Below are positions 6,258-13,247 of a stretch of 13,247 bases of DNA, in pieces. The notes below the pieces were generated by a model. It saw nothing but the letters and a program-made list of their open reading frames with translations. It was not told the origin of the DNA and ran no database searches. This DNA comes from Bacteroidales bacterium UBA1800. GTDB taxonomy: Bacteria > Bacteroidota > Bacteroidia > Bacteroidales > VadinHA17. Every line of letters begins with the position of its first letter. Position 1 is the first letter of the stretch. The stretch lies in contig DCFQ01000076.1 of assembly GCA_002319915.1 (NCBI GenBank), positions 39,262-52,508 of the forward strand. Direction: 5' to 3'. A program made the position numbers and the translations under genes.

Positions 6258-6421
6258 AAATCATGAAAAAGGGGATTTTGGGATGCTCCGGGAGAAAAAT
6301 GAATGCGTTAAAACGTCAGATTTCGTGACGATCACCCAAAAACCGGTAATATTTTTGTTCCGGAAACTAAGGGAAAAGTGATGGAAAAGTTGTGTATAAT
6401 CTGCTTTGGTACGGCAGATAT
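6258..6421. other. intergenic stretch downstream of the glycosyltransferase gene
   Basis: No credible reading frame longer than about 22 codons. It contains two small inverted repeats near the 3' end of the minus-strand glycosyltransferase gene: ATCTGC (6399-6404) / GCAGAT (6414-6419), just past its stop, and CGTCA / TGACG (6314-6330). Nothing else is recognisable. Confidence 0.5.
6310..6330 (-). terminator. weak candidate terminator of the glycosyltransferase gene
   Basis: On the minus strand CGTCA, a 7-nt loop and TGACG are followed directly by TTTT (6313-6310). The stem is only 5 bp and lies about 90 bp past the stop codon, so support is weak. Confidence 0.22.
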
Positions 6422-7294
6422 TCAAATCAGCCTGTAATTACGGTAGAAGGTATCTATCCCGAGGTATTTCCTGATGAAGATCTTTCCCCTGTACCTGAGT
6501 GATAGCCGGTTGAAGGACATGTCATGATCGAAGCTCCAGTTTTTCCTGTCAATGTGGTCCTGCATCACCGCAGGATGAGTGCCCCCGAACCTGCTCAGGG
6601 CATCAATCGAGGAGTAATCAAAGCTTTTGCTGTCGATGGCGGCTTCCTGGTTCCTGTTTCCTGAATAGAAAGAGCTTGCATTCTTCACTTTTCTCATCAT
6701 GACCCCCGGTTCCTTCACCCAGCCGTAATGATAGACATAAGCATCAACAGGCTTCACATTCAGTTTCATGTTGTCTCCTTTCCTGAAACCCTGGGCATCC
6801 CTGTAGGAAAAAATTGATTTGTCATTCCTTATGACCCTTATCTCGTTGCTGTACCACCTGGGAGAGATGGCGACATAATCATAAGAGCCATAGAAGTGAA
6901 GGTAATTGAATAAAAGACCGTCAACTTCCCTTGTGTCTTTCCATTTCAGCATGGCAGCCCGGATGGCATCGAGATATTTCTCGTGCACCGCCTCATCGCC
7001 CTGGATATAGAAGGCCCAGTCAGAATCGTCAGGGACTGCCCTGAACGCCTTGTCGGTCTCTGCCGCAAAGACTTTGCCGCCGGTCTTCATTTCGGCAGAA
7101 TCGTTCCAGGTCGTATTGATCACCTTAATTTTATCACGGTCGATGCTTCGCACCAGCGCCTCCGTATTATCTTCCGAGTCTCCGACTGCCACAACAAAAT
7201 CGTCGCACACCGGGAGTATCGACTTGATAGCCTCAGCCACAGGGTAATCGAACCTGACGGCATTGCGTATAAAAGTGAATCCTGTTACCTTCAT
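6422..7294 (-). CDS. GT-A-like glycosyltransferase
   Basis: A 290-aa cytoplasmic protein that looks like a glycosyltransferase of the family-2-like GT-A fold. The N-terminal strand-helix VTGFTFIRNA (3-12) is typical of these proteins. GDSEDNTEALVRS (38-50) resembles the nucleotide-sugar-binding loop. WAFYIQGDEAVHE (93-105) corresponds to the acidic metal/nucleotide motif, here QGDE rather than a plain DxD. YHYGWVK (188-194) is a further recurrent motif of this subgroup. There is no signal peptide or obvious transmembrane helix; the C-terminus is basic (RYRGKIFIRKYLG), which may favour membrane association. Sugar donor and acceptor cannot be inferred. It is transcribed divergently from the YhhN gene across 115 bp and has no glycan-biosynthesis neighbours on its own strand. 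Confidence 0.75.
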   Translation of the reverse strand: MKVTGFTFIRNAVRFDYPVAEAIKSILPVCDDFVVAVGDSEDNTEALVRSIDRDKIKVINTTWNDSAEMKTGGKVFAAETDKAFRAVPDDSDWAFYIQGDEAVHEKYLDAIRAAMLKWKDTREVDGLLFNYLHFYGSYDYVAISPRWYSNEIRVIRNDKSIFSYRDAQGFRKGDNMKLNVKPVDAYVYHYGWVKEPGVMMRKVKNASSFYSGNRNQEAAIDSKSFDYSSIDALSRFGGTHPAVMQDHIDRKNWSFDHDMSFNRLSLRYRGKIFIRKYLGIDTFYRNYRLI

Positions 7295-7361
7295 TTGAAC
7301 AAATTAAGCTTACCCGGCTCAAAAATAACATCAATCTGAATATTATTGATATCCGGAGTAC

Positions 7362-7392
7362 TTGATCTTGAAGTCACATTGAATTATCTTTA
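7362..7392 (+). promoter_or_regulatory. candidate promoter of the YhhN-family gene
   Basis: TTG (7362-7364), a 20-nt spacer, then TATCTTTA (7385-7392) matches TTG-N17-23-TAnnTTTG except for the last base. Transcription would begin near 7399, leaving a leader of about 11 nt before ATG 7410. Confidence 0.4.
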
Positions 7393-7409
7393 GAAAAAGT
7401 TTTCCCGGT

Positions 7410-8066
7410 ATGAAGACAAAAGCAGTATCATTTCTCTATTTTCTGACAGGGATCCTTTACATAATTCTGAGGGACAATCCTTCACCCTGGCTGAACACCG
7501 GATTGAAAGCCCTCATAATGCCCCTCCTGATCGCAATCCTGATAATCAACTTCCAGAACAGCCTGCTTTCCATGCTGATGCTGGCAGCTCTGGTGTTTTC
7601 ATGGGCGGGTGATATCATCCTGGACTTTTCATTTGTAAAAGGGCTGATCTGCTTCCTGCTCGCCCAGGTGACGTACCTTTTCGTCTTCTCCCTCACACCG
7701 GGAAGCAACATCCTTTTCAAGAACAAGCTTTACCTGATCATACCGGTTGCGCTCTATGGGGCAGGGCTGATCATGTTCATATACAATGACCTCCAGGAAA
7801 TGCGGCTGGCGGTGATGGTATATGCGCTCGTGATTCTTTCGATGCTTGCATCGGCTATCAACAGGTTACGTAAGGTTAACAGGCTCAGCTATTGGCTTGT
7901 ACTATTAGGGGCCGTGCTTTTTGTCATTTCGGATTCCATGATCGCGATCAACAAATTCACCCTGAACTTCTGGGGAGCCGAGGCACTGATCATGGCCACA
8001 TATGTCATTGCCCAGTACCTGATCGTTACAGGGTATATCCGCCAGAGCGCAGACAGGATGGTTTAG
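7410..8066 (+). CDS. YhhN/TMEM86-family integral membrane protein (lysoplasmalogenase family)
   Basis: A 218-aa polytopic inner-membrane protein with about eight predicted helices separated by short loops. Family signatures are SWAGDIILD (64-72) with Asp68, FVISDSMIAINKF (171-183) with Asp175, and the last-helix TYVIAQYLIV (197-206). The conserved acidic residues in the first two segments are the presumed catalytic positions. Characterised relatives (mammalian TMEM86B and some bacterial homologues) hydrolyse the vinyl-ether bond of lysoplasmalogens; whether this bacterial member does so is unknown. The start ATG 7410 is preceded by a plausible promoter and no Shine-Dalgarno. The gene is divergent from the glycosyltransferase and 93 bp from the next gene, which has its own promoter. 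Confidence 0.85.
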   Translation: MKTKAVSFLYFLTGILYIILRDNPSPWLNTGLKALIMPLLIAILIINFQNSLLSMLMLAALVFSWAGDIILDFSFVKGLICFLLAQVTYLFVFSLTPGSNILFKNKLYLIIPVALYGAGLIMFIYNDLQEMRLAVMVYALVILSMLASAINRLRKVNRLSYWLVLLGAVLFVISDSMIAINKFTLNFWGAEALIMATYVIAQYLIVTGYIRQSADRMV

Positions 8067-8116
8067 CGGGAATACAGTGCTCCTGGCCTGGACAATTCAA
8101 CGGCATTAATTTTTGT

Positions 8117-8124
8117 TACCTTTG
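8117..8124 (+). promoter_or_regulatory. -7 promoter element of the beta-helix lipoprotein gene
   Basis: TACCTTTG matches the Bacteroidota -7 consensus TAnnTTTG exactly. No TTG is found at the expected upstream distance, so activator dependence is possible. Transcription would begin near 8131, just before the palindrome at 8133-8150. Confidence 0.55.
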
Positions 8125-8132
8125 AATATGTA

Positions 8133-8150
8133 TTGTTAATTAATTAACAA
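8133..8150. promoter_or_regulatory. perfect 18-bp palindrome at the transcription start region (operator candidate)
   Basis: TTGTTAATTAATTAACAA is fully self-complementary. It lies between a perfect -7 element (8117-8124) and ATG 8160, covering the predicted start of the transcript. That is where a dimeric repressor would act. It is A/T-rich, so chance or an mRNA hairpin are alternatives. Confidence 0.4.
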
Positions 8151-8159
8151 CCAACCAAT

Positions 8160-9494
8160 ATGAAAACTGCTTCCAGGATACTCATTATCACTTTAATGAT
8201 CGCGGGCTGCAGCAGCCGTCATGGTTCCAGCTCCTCAACAGGCGGCGGAATAACGGGGACCGTGCCGCCGGCCAGAGAGGCCGTGCTTAAAATGGTCTCG
8301 GTCGTCCGCCCTGGTACACCAAACCGCATCATCAGTGTCGGCGGGGACAAGGCAGACATCCGGGGTTACTCATCTGGGGCGATCCAGACCGCTATCGATG
8401 CCCTTCATAACCAGGATAACGGGGGAACAGTTTTCCTACAGCCCGGAGTTTATGAGATCATTGCACCTGTCACACTTTACGATAATATAACACTGAAAGG
8501 ATCAGGGCCTTCGACCATCCTTAAGAAATGCAAAGGATTCCGTTCGCCTTTTGCCCTCGACGCCGATTACGGCGAACTGGAGATCACCGTAAAGGACGCT
8601 TCCGGATTCAGGCCGGGAATGGGGGTTGCCGTTTATGACGACGAGAAACGCTCGGGATGGGATGTAACCACGGCGAAGATCATCGATATAAAAGGCAATA
8701 CCATTTATGTGGATCAATTCCTTGTCCGTGATTATGAAGCCGGGAAAAACGGCACGCTTTCAAATGCCTGTTCGGTGATCTCGGCAGTTAATGCAGGGAA
8801 CATCGCGATCGCCGACCTCACTGTCGACGGGACCAAGGAGAGCAACGACCTGGTCGACGGGTGCCGTGCCGGGGCAATTTACCTGCATAAGGTCCATGAC
8901 GCACTCGTCGACAAGGTAGTTGTCAGGGATTTCAATTGCGACGGAATAAGCTGGCAGATCACGGAAAATGTGACAGTCAGCAATTGCGAGATCTATGGAT
9001 GCGCAAATGCAGGCCTTCATCCGGGGACCGGTTCGCCGTTCACGCATATCACCGGGAACAACAGCCACGACAATTCGAGGTTCGGGCTCTATGTCTGCTG
9101 GCGTGTCCGTCACGGCGAGGTGACAAGCAACAGCTTCCATAACAACGGTGTGAACGGCATCTGCACCGGCCACAAGGATACTGATATGCTTTTTGCTGAA
9201 AACAAGGTTTTTGATAATGGCGGCGACGGCATAAACCTTCGCAACGACGGTCTTCTGAATGAGCCTCACAGGAGCATCATCAGGAACAATATTATTGAAA
9301 ATAACGGAGGTTACGGGGTATCTGTCGATTGCCCTGCTGAAGGGGTGGTGATTGAAGGGAATACCATTTCAAACCGTCCGGGCGGCTTGCAGAAAGTTGC
9401 CGTCTTCCTTGGGCCAAAAAGTCTTCCGGTGACAATAAAGGATAATAAGATTTCCGGATTCGCCGACGGTGAAATTTTTCATGCAAATAAGTAG
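8160..9494 (+). CDS. lipoprotein with right-handed parallel beta-helix
   Basis: A 444-aa probable lipoprotein: MKTASRILIITLMIAGC has a clear lipobox ending at Cys17, followed by a Ser/Gly-rich linker (18-31). The mature part is a right-handed beta-helix of the pectate-lyase-like superfamily. Residues 64-123 (DIRGYSSGAIQTAID, GGTVFLQPGVYEI, NITLKGSG) are the usual N-terminal cap and first coils. Residues 207-435 contain successive Asn-rich coils, e.g. NVTVSNCEIYGC, HITGNNSHDNSRFGLYV and NNIIENNGGYGVSV. Such proteins bind or cleave polysaccharides. DGISWQ (261-266) and GLHPGTGS (285-292) are conserved-looking surface motifs, but no catalytic set can be assigned. It probably sits on an outer-membrane face. 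A deacetylase-like gene follows 105 bp downstream on the same strand. Confidence 0.88.
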   Translation: MKTASRILIITLMIAGCSSRHGSSSSTGGGITGTVPPAREAVLKMVSVVRPGTPNRIISVGGDKADIRGYSSGAIQTAIDALHNQDNGGTVFLQPGVYEIIAPVTLYDNITLKGSGPSTILKKCKGFRSPFALDADYGELEITVKDASGFRPGMGVAVYDDEKRSGWDVTTAKIIDIKGNTIYVDQFLVRDYEAGKNGTLSNACSVISAVNAGNIAIADLTVDGTKESNDLVDGCRAGAIYLHKVHDALVDKVVVRDFNCDGISWQITENVTVSNCEIYGCANAGLHPGTGSPFTHITGNNSHDNSRFGLYVCWRVRHGEVTSNSFHNNGVNGICTGHKDTDMLFAENKVFDNGGDGINLRNDGLLNEPHRSIIRNNIIENNGGYGVSVDCPAEGVVIEGNTISNRPGGLQKVAVFLGPKSLPVTIKDNKISGFADGEIFHANK

Positions 9495-9599
9495 TTGTCT
9501 GACAGTTTTACCATGATGACATACATCCACAGCTGTTCCGAATTAATTAAGTCACCCCGGTCTTCGTATTTTCAGTGTCATTAAACCTGCCGGTAAAAA

Positions 9600-10586
9600 A
9601 TGAGACCCCGGATTTTGATCAATTTTGCAGGAATATTCTGTTGTCTCTTAACTGTTACAACGCCGGTGCCAGGCCAGCAGATCTCAGATTACCGGCTTTT
9701 TACCGGTTACGGAACCCGTCAAGGCGACCCGCATGAACTCATCATCATCCGAAGGTTCCTGAGGGGTTTCGATACCTGTTATCTCACGGTTTCCCCACAG
9801 ACGCTTCAGACCTCAGTCGTTAATTCAGGGCAGGTAAAGGTCTCACTCCTGCCCTGGAATGAGCTGAAGTCGCGGTTTGCCGCCAGTGCATACGTATTTG
9901 CCCTCGACAGGGCCGAACTATCCCGCACCAAACTCCAGGATGCCGGTATCAGAAAAGTACTACCCCTCAGGAAGGGCATAGACCTTACTATCGATCTCTG
10001 CCCGTCGCGGCTTCCGCTCGACAGGGAAATCTTCACCGACCTTATTAAAGAGATGGCAGTAATTGAAAAACCTGTGCCTATTGCGATTTCGGTTACCGGA
10101 GTCTGGATCCGGGAGCATCCCGGGGATTTCCGGTGGCTCGACAGCCTCACCGTTGCAGGTGAGCTTTCAATACTGTGGATCAATCATTCCTTTAATCACC
10201 ATACCAGCAAAAAAGCCCCGCTGACATCTAACTTTCTTCTTGCCCCGGGAACCGACATAAATTCGGAAGTGCTTGATCTCGAGCTCCTGTTGCTTGAAAA
10301 GAATATTACACCTTCGGTTTTCTTTCGTTTCCCCGGCCTTGTTTCGGATAAGGAGATCTATGAAAAAATAATCGCCTTCGGGCTCATCCCCGTCGGAAGC
10401 GATGCCTGGCTTGCTAAGGGTGAGCGTCCCGTGAACGGAAGCATCGTACTCATCCATGCCAACGGGAACGAGCCCCTGGGGGTCAGGGATTTCATCAGGC
10501 TGATCAGGGAAGAACAATCCAAAGCAAAGTCAGGGCAATGGGAACTGCTCGACCTTCGCCAAAGCTTGGCAGAGGAAGAAGAATGA
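9600..10586 (+). CDS. exported polysaccharide-deacetylase-like protein (divergent NodB fold)
   Basis: A 328-aa protein with an N-terminal signal peptide (about 1-25, ending PVPGQQ). The C-terminal two thirds keep the NodB/CE4 motif order: LTIDLCPS (129-136) in place of TFDDGP, so only one Asp (Asp132) of the usual pair; NHSFNHH (195-201) with His196 and His200 as metal ligands; FFRFPG (241-246) with Arg243; SDAWL (267-271); and IVLIHANG (282-289) with His286. This suggests a metal-dependent deacetylase, or a related hydrolase, acting on a glycan in the envelope. The TIDLCP variant of motif 1 departs from characterised enzymes, so activity is uncertain. Residues about 30-120 form an extra N-terminal segment of unknown role. 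I see no convincing promoter just upstream, so it may be co-transcribed with the beta-helix lipoprotein. It converges with the protease gene, 31 bp apart. Confidence 0.78.
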   Translation: MRPRILINFAGIFCCLLTVTTPVPGQQISDYRLFTGYGTRQGDPHELIIIRRFLRGFDTCYLTVSPQTLQTSVVNSGQVKVSLLPWNELKSRFAASAYVFALDRAELSRTKLQDAGIRKVLPLRKGIDLTIDLCPSRLPLDREIFTDLIKEMAVIEKPVPIAISVTGVWIREHPGDFRWLDSLTVAGELSILWINHSFNHHTSKKAPLTSNFLLAPGTDINSEVLDLELLLLEKNITPSVFFRFPGLVSDKEIYEKIIAFGLIPVGSDAWLAKGERPVNGSIVLIHANGNEPLGVRDFIRLIREEQSKAKSGQWELLDLRQSLAEEEE

Positions 10587-10617
10587 GGAGCGGGTCAGGA
10601 CTCGGTTTCCCTTAAGC

Positions 10618-11574
10618 TTACGCGGCCGGCTTTTCTACCGGGTAAATATCCAGCTCCATCATCTTTGTCTGGCGAAGGATCTTCATCCTGGCGGGTTTTG
10701 AGATCAGGCCGCCACCGATAAGGTGCCTGGTCAGATCACCTGAGCTCGCAATGGTCCTGCCTTCGAACTCCACGATTATATCGCCCTCGCGCAGGTCGGC
10801 CCGTGATGCCGGCGACAAATTTTCGAGTCCGATTATCAATGCGCCCCTCTTTGCCTCAATCTTGTAGAAGTTCCTTATCCTGGGGTTTATGTCGATCTCA
10901 TTAATCATGAGCCCCAGGTATGCCTTCCTCACCTTCCCGTCGCTTATGAGGTAACGGGCCACCTCCTTGGCCGTGTCGATCCCGATGGAGAAGCTCAGGC
11001 CCTGTGCGGCAGGTATGATGGCAGTGTTGATCCCGATCACATCGCCGTTCGAATCGATCATCGGGCCGCCCGAGTTCCCGGGATTCATTGCAGCATCCGA
11101 CTGAAGGATGTTGTCGATCAGGTGCCCGTCGGGTGTGCGCATTGTGCGTCCGACACCGCTCAGTACACCCACCGATACCGAATGCTGGTAGCCGAGAGGA
11201 TTCCCGATCGCAATGACCAGCTGTCCGATCTTCAGGCCAGTCGATTCCCCCAGTCTTGCAGGTGTGTAACCGGAACCGTAGATCTTGATAATTGCAATAT
11301 CGGTATCCCTGTCCAGCCCGGTAACCGATCCCGTAAATTCATCCCCGTCGAGGAGGGTCACAACCAACTTATCGGAATCATCAATGACGTGCGAGTTTGT
11401 TAGGATCAGCCCGTCGCTCGAGAATACGAAACCGGAACCGGATCCCGAAAAAAGCTCCTTCCCTCCTGCCTGGGAGTATTTATCGACCTTCACAACAGCA
11501 TTCTTGACCTTATCGACCGCGTTCACTATTATTTCAGAAAAGATATCCATGGCATTTATATTTCCAGTGTCCAT
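10618..11574 (-). CDS. trypsin-like S1C serine protease with PDZ domain, no signal peptide
   Basis: A 318-aa HtrA/DegP-type protease. The catalytic triad is intact: His62 in LTNSHVI, Asp92 in RDTDIAIIK and Ser168 in NPGNSGGP. A C-terminal PDZ domain spans about 217-312, with AYLGLMI near its start and the ligand-groove region LENLSPASRADLREGDIIVEF (250-270). Unlike classical DegP/DegQ/DegS there is no signal peptide or membrane anchor: the protein starts MDTGNINAMDIFSEIIVNAV. Within the sequence seen it should therefore be cytosolic. The frame upstream of ATG 11574 offers no hydrophobic extension; Met9 (11550) is a possible alternative start. Signal-less S1C proteases are a recognised subgroup, but their substrates are poorly known. 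It is divergent from the DUF362 gene across about 200 bp. Confidence 0.88.
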   Translation of the reverse strand: MDTGNINAMDIFSEIIVNAVDKVKNAVVKVDKYSQAGGKELFSGSGSGFVFSSDGLILTNSHVIDDSDKLVVTLLDGDEFTGSVTGLDRDTDIAIIKIYGSGYTPARLGESTGLKIGQLVIAIGNPLGYQHSVSVGVLSGVGRTMRTPDGHLIDNILQSDAAMNPGNSGGPMIDSNGDVIGINTAIIPAAQGLSFSIGIDTAKEVARYLISDGKVRKAYLGLMINEIDINPRIRNFYKIEAKRGALIIGLENLSPASRADLREGDIIVEFEGRTIASSGDLTRHLIGGGLISKPARMKILRQTKMMELDIYPVEKPAA

Positions 11575-11644
11575 AACAATATTGGAGCCAAAGTGGCGGA
11601 GCAGACATTTTGGCTTACTTAGTATGGTGGTTGGGATTTTTATT

Positions 11645-11714
11645 AAACGCTAAGAGCGCAAAGTCAAACTTCCATAGCGTTATTTGCTTACACTTTGCGT
11701 CCTCTGCGGTAAAA
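11645..11714. repeat. dispersed-type repeat with nested inverted arms
   Basis: AACGCTA (11646-11652) is inverted at TAGCGTT (11675-11681), and CGCAAAGT (11657-11664) is inverted at ACTTTGCG (11692-11699). The two pairs interleave, so the two stems cannot form as one simple nested hairpin. The segment ends with CTTTGCGTCCTCTGCGGT, a style of intergenic repeat I associate with many environmental bacterial genomes (from memory, not searched). It lies between the divergent protease and DUF362 genes. Confidence 0.5.
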
Positions 11715-11777
11715 TAAAGAAATATTAGAAAATATCATATTTGCTATTATATTTACAACCCATCTAAACCTAATCTT

Positions 11778-13247
11778 ATGAACCGTCTCCTGAGAAAACT
11801 TGCATCCCTGCCACGGACTCTCTGGTTTAAGATCACATTCATCGCCATGGGCATCGCTTCCACAGCATGGTTCCTTATACGCGTGATACCCAAGCCATCC
11901 CGCGCAACTTATCCCTGCATGAGGGTTGCTGCACCGGTAATGTCGGGCTTCGTTATATGGCTGCTCTCGGTTTCAGGCGCCATCGCATCGTTCAGGAAGG
12001 CAAAATTGCACCTTCGAAAGGCCAACTACCTCTATGCGTCATTTTTCCTGCTCCTGACTGCATTGTTCACAGCAGTGTTCTTCGCAAGGAATAATGTGGA
12101 AGCTATTGCAAGGCCCTCGGCAGAATGGGTGATAGTACCAAACAATCCTGCCGGAGCTGCGAAGGGCATTTTCCCCGGGCGCGTAGTATGGGTCCATGAT
12201 CCGCTCCTTGCATCCTGGGATGGGAAAACCGGTAACTGGTGGGACGATAGTGCCGTCTCGCAAGCCGAAGCTGACAGGATGATGGAACAATCACTTCTTG
12301 AACTGACAGGTGAAAAGACAGCGAAAAATGCCTGGCAGGCCCTTTTCGTGCATTTCAACAAAAACCACGGGAAAAAGGAATTGAAATATAATCCGTCGCA
12401 GAAGGTTGCAGTGAAGATTAATGAGAACAACACCTACGGGCACAGGAACTCGGAGGAGATAAATGCAACTCCGCAGATGGTCCTTTCCCTGATCAAGAGC
12501 CTTGTAAATGAGGCAGGTGTGCCACAGAAGAACATAACAGTCTTTGATGCCAGCCGGTTTATCACCGATAATGTTTTCAACAAGTGCCATCCTGAATTCC
12601 CTGAGGTGGTCTTTCTTGACAATGTCGGAGGCGACGGACGTTCAAAATCGACATATGTCGATAATGCCATTCCCTATACCATGGATAACGGTAAGCTTGC
12701 AACTGGGCTTGCGTCATGCGCCGTGGAGGCAGATTACCTTATAAACATGGCCCTTCTTAAGGGGCATGTCGGCCAGGGTGTGACCCTTTGTGCCAAGAAC
12801 TGGTACGGGGTGACCAGTATTTATAACGACTGGCACCTGAATGCCCATAATAATTTCAATCCAGACAGGAGCGGGAAACCTCAGTATCTGACATTTGTGG
12901 ATTTCATGGCCCATAGTGATCTGGGAGGCAAAACCATGCTGTTCCTGATCGACGGCACCTACGGATCGAAGCTGGTGAATGGAGCACCCGGACCAAAATG
13001 GAAGATGGCCCCATTCGGCAATAACTGGGGATGCACCCTTCTTGCTTCACAGGACCCGGTGGCAATCGATGCCGTGGGCCTCGACCTTCTGCGTACAGAG
13101 TGGCCCGATGCACCTGACATGGCATTCAGTGACCAGTACCTGATCGAAGCCGCAATGGCGGGCAACCCTCCGTCGAAGACGAAGTATGATCCGCAGCGCA
13201 ACGGGATGAAGATCGGGAGCCTCGGTGTGATGGAGCACTGGAATAAC
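11778..13247 (+). CDS. DUF362 protein with N-terminal membrane helices (3' partial)
   Basis: ATG 11778 opens a frame with no stop to the window edge (490 codons, incomplete). Three hydrophobic segments at about residues 17-36, 51-70 and 86-102 anchor it in the membrane; the motif ATYPCMRVAAPVMSGF (43-58) lies between the first two. The DUF362 domain follows from about residue 207: VAVKINENNTYG (210-221), then INMALLKGHVGQGVTLCAKN (322-341), and QDPVAIDAVGLDLL (425-438), the family's C-terminal signature. DUF362 proteins have no firmly established activity. I see no CxxCxxC ferredoxin cluster in the part present, unlike the ferredoxin-containing members. A weak TATATTTA (11748-11755) resembles a -7 element but has no matching TTG. 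The start has no Shine-Dalgarno. Confidence 0.85.
   Translation, partial: MNRLLRKLASLPRTLWFKITFIAMGIASTAWFLIRVIPKPSRATYPCMRVAAPVMSGFVIWLLSVSGAIASFRKAKLHLRKANYLYASFFLLLTALFTAVFFARNNVEAIARPSAEWVIVPNNPAGAAKGIFPGRVVWVHDPLLASWDGKTGNWWDDSAVSQAEADRMMEQSLLELTGEKTAKNAWQALFVHFNKNHGKKELKYNPSQKVAVKINENNTYGHRNSEEINATPQMVLSLIKSLVNEAGVPQKNITVFDASRFITDNVFNKCHPEFPEVVFLDNVGGDGRSKSTYVDNAIPYTMDNGKLATGLASCAVEADYLINMALLKGHVGQGVTLCAKNWYGVTSIYNDWHLNAHNNFNPDRSGKPQYLTFVDFMAHSDLGGKTMLFLIDGTYGSKLVNGAPGPKWKMAPFGNNWGCTLLASQDPVAIDAVGLDLLRTEWPDAPDMAFSDQYLIEAAMAGNPPSKTKYDPQRNGMKIGSLGVMEHWNN

Noticed and set aside
6264..6332. Short plus-strand ORF starting ATGAAAAAGGGG
   Set aside because: About 22 codons with no promoter, no domain and no conservation evidence.
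8760..9269. 169-aa minus-strand ORF opposite the beta-helix gene
   Set aside because: It is antisense to the Asn-rich beta-helix repeats, which bias against stops on the other strand; no independent signals.
1..13247. CRISPR array, tRNA, rRNA, phage or toxin-antitoxin genes
   Set aside because: No regularly spaced repeats with unique spacers, no cloverleaf-like or rRNA-like sequence, and no phage or toxin family recognised on either strand.

Overview
The window most resembles a chromosomal segment of a Bacteroidota organism, probably Bacteroidales or a related order. Three lines of evidence support this: (i) the protein families (DUF5686 outer-membrane protein with a carboxypeptidase-like regulatory domain, DUF2961/GH172 protein, Tat-exported Gfo/Idh/MocA lipoprotein, DUF362 protein with N-terminal membrane helices); (ii) perfect or near-perfect Bacteroidota -7 promoter elements (TAnnTTTG) upstream of several genes, usually without a Shine-Dalgarno sequence; (iii) short dispersed intergenic repeats in a style common in that phylum. 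I see no rRNA, tRNA, CRISPR array, intact insertion sequence or phage gene.

Layout. Positions 29-2692 (minus strand) hold a probable two-gene carbohydrate unit: a secreted DUF2961/GH172-type protein followed by a Tat-exported Gfo/Idh/MocA oxidoreductase. Positions 2693-2988 form a divergent, repeat-laden intergenic region that carries the promoter of the next gene. Positions 2989-5550 (plus) encode a DUF5686 outer-membrane protein. Positions 5551-6421 are an 871-bp gap with no long gene. It holds a third copy of the dispersed repeat, a candidate minus-strand mini transcription unit (promoter, 44-residue small ORF, hairpins, terminator), and a possible insertion-sequence scar. Positions 6422-7294 (minus) encode a GT-A-like glycosyltransferase, divergent from a YhhN-family membrane protein (7410-8066, plus). 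Positions 8160-10586 (plus) encode a lipoprotein with a right-handed beta-helix, then an exported divergent polysaccharide-deacetylase-like protein. Positions 10618-11574 (minus) encode a trypsin-like S1C (HtrA-type) protease with no export signal. Positions 11778-13247 (plus) are the first 490 codons of a DUF362 protein that runs off the window.

How the genes fit together. The clearest functional theme is envelope and extracytoplasmic carbohydrate handling: a candidate furanosidase with an exported sugar oxidoreductase, a beta-helix lipoprotein with a deacetylase-like protein, a glycosyltransferase and an outer-membrane barrel. No SusC/SusD pair is present, so this is not a standard polysaccharide utilisation locus. 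The most unusual material is non-coding. Three same-orientation copies of one dispersed repeat show an apparently 'empty', a 'filled' and an 'expanded' state of a palindrome at the same internal site. The 5.55-6.4 kb gap has the architecture of a small independent transcript. No clear new multi-gene system can be demonstrated from the sequence alone.
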